The notes: a model not told the origin generated them from the letters alone. A stretch of DNA of 47,907 bases from DATBAK01 sp038240075 (GCA_038240075.1 JBBSEC010000019.1:1-47907); one strand, 5' to 3'. Numbered from the stretch's first letter, positions 24,862-33,510 are shown. A program made the numbers and translations.

Positions 24862-26139
24862 GTGGAACCAACGACCGTCGAACCGACGGAGAGCTCTGCC
24901 CCGCTCGACGCCGCGGCCGTGCGAAGCATCCTGGCGGGGGTTCGAGATCCCGAGCTCGGGGCCAGCATCGTCGACCTCGGCATGCTGCGCGAGGTGGAGG
25001 TCAGCCCTGACGGCGACGTCCGGGTCAAGGTGGCGCTCACCACCGCCGGCTGCCCTCTCCGCGGCCAGATCAAGGCCGACGTCATCTCGAAGGTCCACGG
25101 CCTTGCCGGCGTGCGCGACGTCGAGGTCGAGTACGCGGAGATGACCCAGGCCGAGCGCTCCGCAGTCATGCAGCGGGCCCGCCTCGAGGCCAGCAACCGC
25201 GCGCCCGAGACCGAGATCAGCGCCACGACGCGGGTCATCGCGGTGGCGAGCGGCAAGGGCGGCGTCGGCAAGTCGTCGGTGACCGTGAACCTCGCGACCG
25301 CGCTCGCGTCGCAGGGCCGCGCGGTCGGGGTGCTCGACGCCGACATCTGGGGGTTCAGTGTGCCCCGCATGCTCGGCGTCGCCGGGCGGCTCGGTGCCGT
25401 GCGCGACCAGCGCGCCACCGCCAACTCGGAGGGCAAGACGCCTGGGAAGATCGAGCCCGCGCAGGTTGCCGTCGCGAACCTCGACGATCCGAACGGCCCC
25501 GCGGGCCGCATCGCGGTCGTGTCGATGGGCCTGCTCGTCGACGACGAGGACACCGCGCTCATGTGGCGGGGACTGATCTTGTCGAAGGCGCTCGAGCAGT
25601 TCCTCACCGACGTGCGTTGGGGCGACCTCGACTACCTGCTCCTCGACATGCCACCGGGAACCGGCGACATCCAGATGGCGCTGTCGCGGTTGCTTCCGCA
25701 GACGGAGATGCTCGTCGTCACCACGCCGGCGAAGAACGCGCAGAAGGTCGCCGCGCGCGTCGCCGACATGGCGCGCCGCAGCTACCTCAAGGTCCTGGGC
25801 GTCGTCGAGAACATGTCGGAGTTCATCGCGCCCGACGGCTCGCACCACGCCATCTTCGGCAGCGGCGGCGGGAAGCGGCTGGCCGCGCTCACCGGCGCGC
25901 CGCTGATCGGTCGGATCCCGATCGAGCCCGCGGTGTCGAGCGGCGGCGACGACGGACACCCGGTCGTGCTCGCCGTGCCCGACGGGCCGGCGGCGGTCGA
26001 GTTTCGCCGGATCGCTCGACTCATCGTCGACGAGCTGCTGCCACCGGTCGAGATGGCGGGCTGCACCGCCCGCATCCTCGAGCTCGCGACGCGCGCCGCC
26101 GCGAACCTGCCGACGCCGTCGGCGCCCGCGGCGTCGTAG
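24862..26139 (+). CDS. mrp: Mrp/ApbC-type P-loop ATPase, Fe-S cluster carrier with MIP18/DUF59 domain
   Basis: 425 residues. The N-terminal DUF59/MIP18 domain reads ILAGVRDPELGASIVDLGML, with the cysteine in TTAGCPLRGQIKADV. The ParA-like ATPase domain has a deviant Walker A, ASGKGGVGKSSVTVNLATAL, then VGVLDADIWGFSVPRMLGV, a Walker B LLLDMPPGTGDIQMALSRL and VVENMSEF. The C-terminal CxxC of many ApbC proteins is not seen at the usual ENMS place, so the carrier role may differ. Start chosen at GTG 24862 with GGTGGA 9 bases upstream; an upstream TTG at 24817 is also open. Divergent from the SufR-like regulator. Confidence 0.92.
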   Translation: MEPTTVEPTESSAPLDAAAVRSILAGVRDPELGASIVDLGMLREVEVSPDGDVRVKVALTTAGCPLRGQIKADVISKVHGLAGVRDVEVEYAEMTQAERSAVMQRARLEASNRAPETEISATTRVIAVASGKGGVGKSSVTVNLATALASQGRAVGVLDADIWGFSVPRMLGVAGRLGAVRDQRATANSEGKTPGKIEPAQVAVANLDDPNGPAGRIAVVSMGLLVDDEDTALMWRGLILSKALEQFLTDVRWGDLDYLLLDMPPGTGDIQMALSRLLPQTEMLVVTTPAKNAQKVAARVADMARRSYLKVLGVVENMSEFIAPDGSHHAIFGSGGGKRLAALTGAPLIGRIPIEPAVSSGGDDGHPVVLAVPDGPAAVEFRRIARLIVDELLPPVEMAGCTARILELATRAAANLPTPSAPAAS

Positions 26140-26153
26140 ACGTTCGCGTCTGC
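26136..26153. terminator. Hairpin between convergent stops, candidate bidirectional terminator
   Basis: A 7-base stem (one G-T pair) closed by a TTCG tetraloop spans the end of mrp and the end of the ABC permease gene. There is no T-run on either side, so efficiency is uncertain. Confidence 0.35.
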
Positions 26154-26154
26154 G

Positions 26155-26952
26155 TTACTGCGCGGGCTCCCACCGGAAGCGGCGGATCGCGACCACGAGC
26201 CCGGCGACGCCCCACGCCGCGATCACCGCGAGGTGACCCCACTCGAAGCTCGCCCCCGATCGCAGCGGATCGAAGCCGGCGAACACCGCGAGGATCACGT
26301 GCCGCACCGGGAACACCGACGCGATGTGCGCGAGCACCGACGTCTGGTTCACGGGGAAGAACGTGCCGGAGATGAAGACGATCGGAAAGTAGATGAAGTT
26401 CACGACGGCCGGAGCCGCGTCGGCGTTGGGTACGAACGTGCCGACCGCGAGACCGAGCGCACAGCACGAAGCCGCCGACACCGCGAACGTGAGGATCATT
26501 GCCAGCAGGCGCGCGCCGTAGAAGTGGACGTCGTAGACCGCGATGCCCACGACCGTGATGATGATCGCGAGCAGCGCGCCGATCAGCACATTGCTGAGCA
26601 CGAGCGCGCCGAGGAACACCCTCGGCGGCAGCGGCGTCGACCGCACGCGCTTCAGCAACCCCATCTCGCGGCGGTACGGCGTGGCGATCGCGAGGTTCAC
26701 GAAGCAGGCCGAGAAGATGCCGAACGCGATGATCGACGGCACGTAGTACTGCGCGAAGCGGATGTCGCCGAGATCCTTGATCCGGTCGTTCGAGTTCAGC
26801 GACGCGAAGATCACGAGAAACATGATCGGGAACACGAACGTGAAGATCGCGCTCGTCGGATTGCGCCAGAAGCGCTTCTGCTCCATCACCAACTGGCTTC
26901 GGAGCAGTCCGACGTCGCTCACCGACGTGCCGCTGACCGCGGTATCGCTCAC
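26155..26952 (-). CDS. ABC-2 type transporter permease (DrrB-like)
   Basis: 265 residues with six predicted membrane helices. It has the cytoplasmic entry helix LLRSQLVMEQKRFWRNPTSA, the exporter-type IMFLVIFASL, and the late FVNFIYFP-like segment VVNFIYFPIVFISGTFFPVN typical of ABC-2 permeases. The GTG start at 26952 overlaps the stop codon of the ATPase gene (GTGA), so the pair is translationally coupled and forms an exporter. The substrate is not indicated; drug, lipid or peptide export are options. Confidence 0.88.
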   Translation of the reverse strand: MSDTAVSGTSVSDVGLLRSQLVMEQKRFWRNPTSAIFTFVFPIMFLVIFASLNSNDRIKDLGDIRFAQYYVPSIIAFGIFSACFVNLAIATPYRREMGLLKRVRSTPLPPRVFLGALVLSNVLIGALLAIIITVVGIAVYDVHFYGARLLAMILTFAVSAASCCALGLAVGTFVPNADAAPAVVNFIYFPIVFISGTFFPVNQTSVLAHIASVFPVRHVILAVFAGFDPLRSGASFEWGHLAVIAAWGVAGLVVAIRRFRWEPAQ

Positions 26953-27836
26953 CGGGTGAGCTCCAGATAGACGTCTTCGAGCGACGGTCGCAGGACTTCG
27001 AGGCCCGCGAGCTCCCCGCCGTGCGCGAGCGCCCACGCGGTGAGCTCGTGCAGCAGCTTCGTGGGCTGCGGTGTGCTGATCGACACGAAGCCGTCGTCGA
27101 CGCGAGCCTCGCGCGCCGGAAGATCGGCGACGGAGTAACCGGCCGGCAACGCGAAACGGACGACGGTCGCGGCGTGGTCGCGCCCTCCGATCGTGTCGGG
27201 CGTTCCTTCCGCGACGATCCGGCCCTGCGCGATCACGACGATGCGGTCGGCGAGCTTCTGCGCCTCTTCCATGTAGTGCGTCGTGAGCAGCACGGTCTTG
27301 CCGAGCCGGCACAGGTTCTCGATGAGGTCCCACGAGGCGCGGCGGGCCGACGGGTCGAAACCGGTCGTCGGCTCGTCGAGGAACACCAGCTCGGGGTCAC
27401 CGACGAGCGCGAGGGCGAGATCGAGGCGGCGCTGCTGACCGCCCGACAAAGTCTTGACCCGCTCGTGGAGCTTCTCGGTGAGGCCGACGAGCTCGACGAC
27501 CTCTGCGACCGGCCGCGGCGACGGGTAGGCCTTCGCGGTCGCCCGCACCAGCTCTTCGACCGTGAAGAACGGGTCGATCCCGCACGACTGCAGCACGATC
27601 CCCACGCGTTCACGCAGGGCCCGACCACCGGTCTCGGGATCGGCGCCGAGCACGCGCACTCCGCCCGCGGTGCGAGGGCGGAACCCTTCGAGGATCTCGA
27701 CGATCGTCGTCTTGCCCGCGCCGTTCGGACCGAGCAGTGCGAAGACCTCGCCCTCGGCGATCTCGAAGCTCACGCCGCGAACCGCGTCGACCGACCCGTA
27801 CGACTTGTGCAGGTCGACAACCTCGACCGCGCTCAT
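26949..27836 (-). CDS. ABC transporter ATP-binding protein (DrrA-like)
   Basis: 295 residues. Walker A GPNGAGKTT, Q-loop region GIVLQSCGIDPFFTVEELVR, signature LSGGQQRRLDLALALVGDPE, Walker B ELVFLDEPTTGFDPSARR and switch His in LLTTHYMEEAQKLADRI. A C-terminal DrrA-type extension of about 80 residues follows. Energises the permease encoded next to it. The upstream region carries a 38-base tandem repeat. No Shine-Dalgarno is evident before the ATG. Confidence 0.92.
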   Translation of the reverse strand: MSAVEVVDLHKSYGSVDAVRGVSFEIAEGEVFALLGPNGAGKTTIVEILEGFRPRTAGGVRVLGADPETGGRALRERVGIVLQSCGIDPFFTVEELVRATAKAYPSPRPVAEVVELVGLTEKLHERVKTLSGGQQRRLDLALALVGDPELVFLDEPTTGFDPSARRASWDLIENLCRLGKTVLLTTHYMEEAQKLADRIVVIAQGRIVAEGTPDTIGGRDHAATVVRFALPAGYSVADLPAREARVDDGFVSISTPQPTKLLHELTAWALAHGGELAGLEVLRPSLEDVYLELTR

Positions 27837-27850
27837 GGTCGCGTGCGCAT

Positions 27851-27926
27851 GCGCTTCACGGTCCTGTCTCGCGCTCGGGGCGATTGCTGCGCTTCACGGT
27901 CGTGTCTCGCGCTCGGGGCGATTGCT
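27851..27926. repeat. Two tandem copies of a 38-base unit
   Basis: Copies at 27851-27888 and 27889-27926, beginning GCGCTTCACGGTC and ending GGGGCGATTGCT, differ at one base (C or G at unit position 14). A partial third start (GCGC, then CGCTCGGGG) follows. They fill the space between the end of the MBL-fold hydrolase gene and the start of the ABC transporter operon on the minus strand. Confidence 0.85.
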
Positions 27927-27940
27927 GCGCCCGCTCGGGG

Positions 27941-28780
27941 TTACGCGAGCTTCCATGCGGAGCGGACGCCGGTTCCCTCGACCTTGCCCTCGGTGCGCAG
28001 CTTGAGCAGGTGCGCGTGCACCTGGCGGCCCGCCATCTCACGCAGGCCCTCGGGAGTCTCGGTGTAGAGCCGCGCGACGATGTCGTTGATCTTGGTCGGG
28101 CCCTCACCGAGGATCTTGACGATCTGCCGTTCGCGCATCCGCCGGTGCTTCATGTACTCGTCGAGCCGCGCCTGCGGGTCCTCGATGACGTCACCGTGCG
28201 CCGGACAGATGCGCGCGATGCGGCGAAGCTTGCGCAACCGCTCGAGCGACTTGAGGTACTCGGCCATGTCGCCACCGCGCTGGGGGCTGATCACGGTCGT
28301 GGTGCCGTCGAGCACGTGGTCACCCGTGAAGAGCACACGCTCCTCTTCGAGCAGGAAGCACAGGTGGTTGGGTGCGTGCCCAGGGGTGTGCAGCACCTCG
28401 AGGCCGAACTCGGTGCCCTCGACGACGTCGCCGTCGTTGAGCACCCGGTCGAGCTTCAACGTGACCTCGTCGGCCTTCGGGAATTTCCCGAAACCGGCGA
28501 TCTCCGCGCCGGTGCGCTTGGCGATCGTCGCGGCCGCGGGCCAGTGATCCGGATGCGTGTGGGTGAGCAGCACCCAACGCACCCGCTCCGACATCGAGGC
28601 GCCGATGATCGCCTCGACATGGCCGGGATCGTCGGGACCGGGGTCGATCACCGCGACCTCGTCGATGCCGACCAGATACGTGTTGGTGCCCGGGCCGGTC
28701 ATGAGGCCGGGATTCGGCGCGACGACCCGCCGCACCAGCGGCGAGAGCGCGCTCGCGACACCGGGAGTGAGGTCTGCCAT
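27941..28780 (-). CDS. Metallo-beta-lactamase-fold hydrolase (LACTB2-like)
   Basis: 279 residues. The metal motif is LLTHTHPDHWPAAATIA (HxHxDH), with GLEVLHTPGHAPNHLCFLL and LFTGDHVLDGTTTV giving the further His and Asp ligands, and ARICPAHGDVIEDP the last. A C-terminal winged-helix-like domain (RERQIVKILGEGPTKINDIV; RQVHAHLLKL) is typical of the LACTB2/RNase-like branch. The ATG at 28780 overlaps the NUDIX stop by one base (TGATG). Possible roles are endoribonuclease or thioesterase; this cannot be settled here. Confidence 0.85.
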   Translation of the reverse strand: MADLTPGVASALSPLVRRVVAPNPGLMTGPGTNTYLVGIDEVAVIDPGPDDPGHVEAIIGASMSERVRWVLLTHTHPDHWPAAATIAKRTGAEIAGFGKFPKADEVTLKLDRVLNDGDVVEGTEFGLEVLHTPGHAPNHLCFLLEEERVLFTGDHVLDGTTTVISPQRGGDMAEYLKSLERLRKLRRIARICPAHGDVIEDPQARLDEYMKHRRMRERQIVKILGEGPTKINDIVARLYTETPEGLREMAGRQVHAHLLKLRTEGKVEGTGVRSAWKLA

Positions 28781-29649
28781 CAGGCCACGCCCTGTCGCGA
28801 CGCGAGCTCCTGCTCGGCGATGAACGCGGCACCGTCGAGCTCGGGCTGAGAGGTCAGCACCGGCCATCCGGGAACGGCCGTTGACCCGTCGTCGGCGCGC
28901 AGCGCGATGCGACGACCGGACGCGTCGGCGACGACGAGCGGCGGACGATCGGGCGCCGCGTTCGCGCGCCGCACCTCGTCGAGCAACGCGGCCGCGGTCG
29001 GGAACGACTCGAGGACACGCAAGGTGCGCAACGTCGGGAAGATGAGCTCGAGGTCTCCCGCTGCGTAGCGAGCGAGCGCGTCCTTCGGCCGCACCCATTC
29101 GGAGTGCACGAGCTCGGCGTCGTCGTGACTGCCTTCCTGCCCGTGCGGCGCACGAGCGACGAGGAACCACGTGTCGAACCGACGCGGCGCGCCCTCCGGT
29201 GTGAGCCAGTGCGCGAAGAGGAAGACCTCGCTGAGGTCGAGGACGACGCCGTGCTGTGCGAGCACGTCGGCGAAGCTCAGCTCGCCGGCGTTGAGACCCG
29301 CGCGTGCGGCGGCGAGATCGGCCTCGGCCGCGGCCGGGTCGCCGCCGGCGTCGGCGCGGCCCGTGGCGAGCAAGATGCCCGCTTCCTCGAAAGCCTCGCG
29401 CAGGGCGCCGATCCAGATCCGCAACCCGCCCGAGGGCAGGCCGAGCCGGGCGCTCGCCTCACGATCGTCGAGGCCGACCACCCGGGTCGTGGCCGCGTCG
29501 TCACTGTCGGCCGGATCGATGGCACCGCCGGGGAAGACGAAGGCGCCGGGCCCGAAGACCGACCGGGGATTGCGCCGCAGCATGAAGACATGCAGGTCGG
29601 GACGGTCGTCGACCAGCATCAAGGTTGCGGCTTCGCGGACCCGTGTCAC
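28780..29649 (-). CDS. NUDIX hydrolase (NUDT19/RP2p-like)
   Basis: 289 residues. The N-terminal ATLMLVDDRPDLHVFMLRRN and VFGPGAFVFPGGAID, then an insert before the Nudix helix LREAFEEAGILLATG, match the long RP2p-type NUDIX proteins that hydrolyse CoA or nucleotide diphosphate derivatives. The Nudix box has REAFEEAG, retaining the metal-binding glutamates. GTG start; TAGACT lies 6 bases upstream, and the promoter faces that of selA. Translationally coupled to the MBL-fold hydrolase, a pairing commonly seen in actinobacteria. Confidence 0.85.
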   Translation of the reverse strand: MTRVREAATLMLVDDRPDLHVFMLRRNPRSVFGPGAFVFPGGAIDPADSDDAATTRVVGLDDREASARLGLPSGGLRIWIGALREAFEEAGILLATGRADAGGDPAAAEADLAAARAGLNAGELSFADVLAQHGVVLDLSEVFLFAHWLTPEGAPRRFDTWFLVARAPHGQEGSHDDAELVHSEWVRPKDALARYAAGDLELIFPTLRTLRVLESFPTAAALLDEVRRANAAPDRPPLVVADASGRRIALRADDGSTAVPGWPVLTSQPELDGAAFIAEQELASRQGVA

Positions 29650-29655
29650 GGTTCA

Positions 29656-29661
29656 AGTCTA
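29656..29661 (-). promoter_or_regulatory. Putative -10 box for the NUDIX gene (leaderless)
   Basis: TAGACT on the minus strand, 6 bases before the GTG at 29649. Confidence 0.5.
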
Positions 29662-29689
29662 CGTGGGCGGGCCGGGATCTCCCCCCGCC

Positions 29690-29695
29690 TACGCT
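29690..29695 (+). promoter_or_regulatory. Putative -10 box for selA (leaderless)
   Basis: TACGCT, 7 bases before the GTG at 29703. It helps choose that start over the upstream in-frame TTG (29625) and GTG (29643). Confidence 0.45.
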
Positions 29696-29702
29696 CCGGG
29701 AG

Positions 29703-31043
29703 GTGGACCCCCGGAGAGCGCTACCGAGCGTCGAACGGGTGCTCGCCGCACTCACGAAACCGGCCGACAGTGCCCTCCCGCACGCCCTCATCGCGCGTGC
29801 CGCTCGTGACGCGGTGGCGTCCGCACGGGAGCGCGCCGCCACCGGTGAGACCGTCGATGACGACGCCGTGGTCGCCGACGCCCGGGCGCGTCTCGAGTCG
29901 CAACGGGCCGCGCTCCTCGCACCGGTTGTGAACGCGACGGGGGTTCTGCTGCACACGAACCTCGGTCGCGCGCCGCTCGGCCCGGTTGCGCGCGCGGCGA
30001 TGGCCGACGCGGGTGGCTACACCAACATCGAGTATCGCCTCGACACCGGAACGCGCGGATCGCGGCAGGACCACGGTGGCGCGCTCCTCGCACTCGCGTG
30101 CGGCGCGGAGGCGGGACTGGTCGTGAACAACAACGCGGCGGCGGTGGTGCTCACGCTCGCGGCGCTGGCGCGCGGCCGCCAGGTGCTCGTGTCGCGCGGA
30201 GAGCTGGTCGAGATCGGCGGCGGCTTCCGCGTCCCCGAGATCCTCGCCGAGACCGGAGCCCGGCTCGTCGAGGTCGGGACGACGAACCGCACCCGCCGCG
30301 CCGACTACGAGCGGGCCGTCACCGACAAGACCGCGCTGGTGCTCAAGGTGCACGCGTCGAACTACCGCATGGTGGGCTTCACCGAGGCGACGGCGGTCGA
30401 GGAGCTGGCGACCCTCGGGCCGCCCGTCGTCGTCGACGCCGGATCGGGGCTGCTCGACGCGCGCACGCCCTGGCTTCCCGAACCGCCGGCGTGGCTCCAC
30501 GACGAGCCCGGAGTGCGCCAGTGCCTCGACGCGGGCGCCGCGCTGGTCACGTTCTCGGGCGACAAGCTGCTCGGCGGGCCTCAAGCCGGGATCGTCGTCG
30601 GGAACGCGGAGGACGTGGCGCTGCTCGCGCGGCATCCGCTCGCCCGCGCGCTGCGGCCCGACAAGGTCACGCTGGCCGGGCTCGAAGCGGTCGCGCTCGC
30701 GTATCTCGACGACCGCGCCGCGACGATCCCCTTCTGGCGCATGGCGACGGCACCGGTTGCCGAGCTGCGCGCCCGCGCCACCGCGATCGCCGCAACGGTC
30801 GCGGACGCGACGGTCGTCGACACGGAGTCTGCGGCCGGCGGAGGCTCGGTGCCGGGCCGAACCATTCCGTCGGCGGGCGTTGCGGTCGAGGTCGACGACG
30901 TCGACGCGGCGTTGCGGACGTTGCGCGCCACGCGGATCGTCGCGCTCGGGCGCGACGGTGCCGTCATCTGCGACCTGCGCACCGTCGATCCGGCCGACGA
31001 CGACCGCGTCGGCGCCGCGTTGCAGTCCGTCGTCACCGCCTGA
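29703..31043 (+). CDS. selA: L-seryl-tRNA(Sec) selenium transferase
   Basis: PLP enzyme that converts seryl-tRNA(Sec) to selenocysteyl-tRNA(Sec) using selenophosphate. 446 residues (E. coli SelA has 463). Blocks: VVNATGVLLHTNLGRAPLGP, GTRGSRQDH, LVVNNNAAAVVLTLAALARG, LVSRGELVEIGGGFRVPEIL, KVHASNYRMVGFTE and the PLP lysine (Lys288) in FSGDKLLGGPQAGIVVG. The GTG start follows from the promoter position. selB follows after 16 bases, giving a selAB operon. selC and selD are not in this window. Confidence 0.95.
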   Translation: MDPRRALPSVERVLAALTKPADSALPHALIARAARDAVASARERAATGETVDDDAVVADARARLESQRAALLAPVVNATGVLLHTNLGRAPLGPVARAAMADAGGYTNIEYRLDTGTRGSRQDHGGALLALACGAEAGLVVNNNAAAVVLTLAALARGRQVLVSRGELVEIGGGFRVPEILAETGARLVEVGTTNRTRRADYERAVTDKTALVLKVHASNYRMVGFTEATAVEELATLGPPVVVDAGSGLLDARTPWLPEPPAWLHDEPGVRQCLDAGAALVTFSGDKLLGGPQAGIVVGNAEDVALLARHPLARALRPDKVTLAGLEAVALAYLDDRAATIPFWRMATAPVAELRARATAIAATVADATVVDTESAAGGGSVPGRTIPSAGVAVEVDDVDAALRTLRATRIVALGRDGAVICDLRTVDPADDDRVGAALQSVVTA

Positions 31044-31059
31044 TCATGCGGGTGTGCTC

Positions 31060-32889
31060 GTGCGCGTGATCGCAACGGCGGGCCATGTCGACCACGGCAA
31101 GTCGTCGCTCGTGCTCGCGCTCACGGGCACCGACCCCGACCGGTTTCCCGAGGAGAAGGCGCGCGGGCTCACCATCGATCTCGGGTTCGCCTTCACCGCG
31201 CTCGACGGTGACGCGGAGGGAACCGGCGCGGAGGTCGTCGGGTTCGTCGACGTTCCCGGCCACATCCGCTTCATCAAGAACATGCTCGCGGGCGTCGGAG
31301 CGGTGGAGGTCGCGGTGCTCGTCGTCGCCGCGAACGAAGGCTGGATGCCCCAGACCGACGAGCACGCCCGCATTTTGGAACTGCTCGGAATCGAGCACGG
31401 GCTCATCGTGCTCTCCAAGGCCGATCTCGTCGATGACGAGACCCTCGAGCTCGCGCAGCTCGAGCTCGCCGAACGGCTCGGCAACCGACCGCTCGGTCGC
31501 TGGCCCGTGGTGGTGGCCGACGCTCTGTCGGGACGCGGCATCGACACGGTGCGCGAGACGCTGTCGCGCGTCCTCGCCGCCACTCCACTCGCCGCCGACC
31601 GCGGACGGCCGCGCCTGTGGGTCGACCGGTCGTTCGCGGCGCGCGGCGCGGGGACCGTCGTGACCGGGACGCTCGGTGGCGGCACCCTGACCGTCGACGC
31701 CGACGTCGTGATCGAGCCGGGCGGCCATCACGCGCGCGTACGCGGCATCGAGTCGCATCACGAACGCCTCGAGTCCGTCGGGCCGGGAACGCGCGTCGCG
31801 GTGAACCTCGCCGGCATCGAGCACTCCAACGTGCGGCGCGGCGACGCGATCGTGCTCCCCGATCAGTGGGCGGAGGTCGCGGTCTTCGACGCGGCATTGA
31901 CGATGGTGCCGGGAGAAGCGCCGCTGCGCCGCGGTGTCCTCCAGTGCCATGTCGGATCCGGAGTGCATCCCGTGCGGGTGCGCCCGCTCGACGATCCGCG
32001 GTATCTGCGGCTTCGGTTCGTCGACACCCGGCTTCCGCTCGCCCCCGGAGACCGCCTCGTGCTGCGATCGTCGGCGCGGCGCACGACGGTGGCGGGCGCG
32101 ACCGTGCTCGACATCGAACCCACACGGCGCGCGGCCGACGCACCGGCGCGTCTCACGCTCCCACTCGGAGCCCGCGTCCTCGCCGCCCGGCCGTGGGTGC
32201 GCGCCGAAGACATCGTCGCTCCGGCCGCGCTCGACCGCGCCGCGGCAGCCGCGCTTCTCGACGACCTCGTCGCCGCCGGCTCGGCCGAGCGCGTCGGCAG
32301 TTGGACGGTTGCCACCGAGGCCGTTGCGGCCCTGCGCGGGCACGCCGTCGCGATCACCACCGCGCACCACCGAACCCATCCGCTCGAGCAGGGGATCGAC
32401 CTGGCCGGGCTCGCCGGCCGCCTCGGCATCGACGCGCCGCGTCTGCGCGCGGTGCTCGCCGGCGACGCGACACTCGTCGTCGAACGCGACTCCGTGAGGA
32501 TGCGCACGCACGGGAGCGGGGTCGCCGACGATCCGACCGCGCGGCGCTTCCTCGACGCGCTCGCGGCCTCACCGTTCGCTCCCCCGTCGCCGGCCGAGCT
32601 CGACGTCGGCCCCGACGTCGTGCGCGCGCTCGTCCGTGACGGCTCGATCGTCTCACTCGACGGCATCTACTTCTCCGCGGCCGCGCTCGACGACGCGCGC
32701 GCCCGTGTCAGCCGCGCGGTGGTCGAACGCGGCACCTTGAAGTTGTCGGATGTTCGCGACCTGCTCGGATCGACCCGAAAGTTCGTCGTGCCGATCGCAG
32801 CGAAGCTCGACGCCGACGGCGTGACGCGCCGGCGCGGCGACGACCGGATCGCCGGCCCGAAGGCTGCCGACTACGCGTCGGGCGGGTAG
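31060..32889 (+). CDS. selB: Selenocysteine-specific translation elongation factor
   Basis: GTPase that brings selenocysteyl-tRNA to UGA codons at a SECIS element. 609 residues (E. coli 614). G1 is TAGHVDHGKSSLVLALTG, followed by RGLTIDLGFAF (G2), DVPGH (G3, in VGFVDVPGHIRFIKNMLAG) and SKAD (G4). Beta-barrel domains follow, then the C-terminal winged helices that read SECIS (from about residue 370, e.g. VERGTLKLSDVRDLLGSTRK). GTG at 31060 gives the canonical RVIATAGHVDHG start; GTGs at 31054 and 31066 are alternatives. Its end overlaps the convergent DUF3467 gene by 19 bases. Confidence 0.95.
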   Translation: MRVIATAGHVDHGKSSLVLALTGTDPDRFPEEKARGLTIDLGFAFTALDGDAEGTGAEVVGFVDVPGHIRFIKNMLAGVGAVEVAVLVVAANEGWMPQTDEHARILELLGIEHGLIVLSKADLVDDETLELAQLELAERLGNRPLGRWPVVVADALSGRGIDTVRETLSRVLAATPLAADRGRPRLWVDRSFAARGAGTVVTGTLGGGTLTVDADVVIEPGGHHARVRGIESHHERLESVGPGTRVAVNLAGIEHSNVRRGDAIVLPDQWAEVAVFDAALTMVPGEAPLRRGVLQCHVGSGVHPVRVRPLDDPRYLRLRFVDTRLPLAPGDRLVLRSSARRTTVAGATVLDIEPTRRAADAPARLTLPLGARVLAARPWVRAEDIVAPAALDRAAAAALLDDLVAAGSAERVGSWTVATEAVAALRGHAVAITTAHHRTHPLEQGIDLAGLAGRLGIDAPRLRAVLAGDATLVVERDSVRMRTHGSGVADDPTARRFLDALAASPFAPPSPAELDVGPDVVRALVRDGSIVSLDGIYFSAAALDDARARVSRAVVERGTLKLSDVRDLLGSTRKFVVPIAAKLDADGVTRRRGDDRIAGPKAADYASGG

Positions 32890-33218
32890 ACGGTGCCCCC
32901 GTCGGGCCGCTGAATCGCGCCGAAGCTGCCTTCGTAGTTCGACAGGTTCTCGTTGATCGTACGGAGGAAGTCGAACAGCACGGTCGGCGGGACGCGCACA
33001 CGCGCGACGACCTGACACGGGACGCGCGTCACCGGCTGGCCGTCGTCATCGGCGCCCGCCATTGCAGGTTGGGTGACGGCGAAGTCGAGGGTGAACTCGT
33101 GCGCGGTGTGCCAGACACCGAGGAAGTTCGAGTAGACGCCGATGACGTCGTTCTCCGAGATCGACATCTCGAAGCGCACAGAGGGTTCGGATGCCGGTGT
33201 CGCGTCGTCAGAGGCCAT
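32871..33218 (-). CDS. DUF3467-like protein
   Basis: 115 residues. The core VRFEMSISENDVIGVYSNFLG, with the HTAHEFTLDFAVTQP strand, RVPCQVVARVRVPPTVLFDF and LRTINENLSNYEGSFGAI, matches the small DUF3467 family, whose function is not established. Soluble. The TAG stop lies inside the end of selB on the opposite strand. A TACCGT box 6 bases before the ATG points to a leaderless transcript. Confidence 0.75.
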   Translation of the reverse strand: MASDDATPASEPSVRFEMSISENDVIGVYSNFLGVWHTAHEFTLDFAVTQPAMAGADDDGQPVTRVPCQVVARVRVPPTVLFDFLRTINENLSNYEGSFGAIQRPDGGTVYPPDA

Positions 33219-33224
33219 GGCCCG

Positions 33225-33230
33225 ACGGTA
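33225..33230 (-). promoter_or_regulatory. Putative -10 box for the DUF3467 gene (leaderless)
   Basis: TACCGT on the minus strand, 6 bases before the ATG at 33218. Confidence 0.45.
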
Positions 33231-33243
33231 CCTGACGTTGCGG

Positions 33244-33510
33244 TCAGCGGGCGCGGTGGTCGAGCACGGCGCGGCGCTCGTTCTCGGTGAGCCCACCCCA
33301 GATGCCGTGCGGCTCGCGGATCTGCAGCGCGTACTCGAGGCACGCTCCGCGCACCGCGCACGCGTTGCAGATCGCCTTCGCGCGCGCCTCACGCGCCTCG
33401 CGCTCGTCGCGGCGCTCGGGCCAGGTCGGCGGGAAGAACACCGTCGACTCCGGTCCGCGGCACGCTGCCTTGATCTGCCAAGTGTCGTGGATCGCCCCGG
33501 TTGCCAACAC
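33244..33510 (-). CDS. WhiB-family transcription factor
   Basis: 88 residues. Four cluster-binding cysteines, Cys17 (KAACRGP), Cys48, Cys51 and Cys57 (ICNACAVRGACLEYAL), the GIWGG turn (HGIWGGLTENERR) and a basic tail. WhiB-like proteins bind a redox-sensitive [4Fe-4S] cluster and work with the principal sigma factor. GTG start with GGAGGGGG about 7 bases upstream. The gene context (ArsA-like pair nearby) recalls whiB4 of mycobacteria, but synteny alone does not establish orthology. Confidence 0.93.
   Translation of the reverse strand: MLATGAIHDTWQIKAACRGPESTVFFPPTWPERRDEREAREARAKAICNACAVRGACLEYALQIREPHGIWGGLTENERRAVLDHRAR

Noticed and set aside
29640..29700. GGTTCAAGTC near selA as the T-arm of selC
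   Set aside because: The flanking bases do not form a T stem or an acceptor stem, and the stretch is explained by the divergent -10 boxes of the NUDIX gene and selA.
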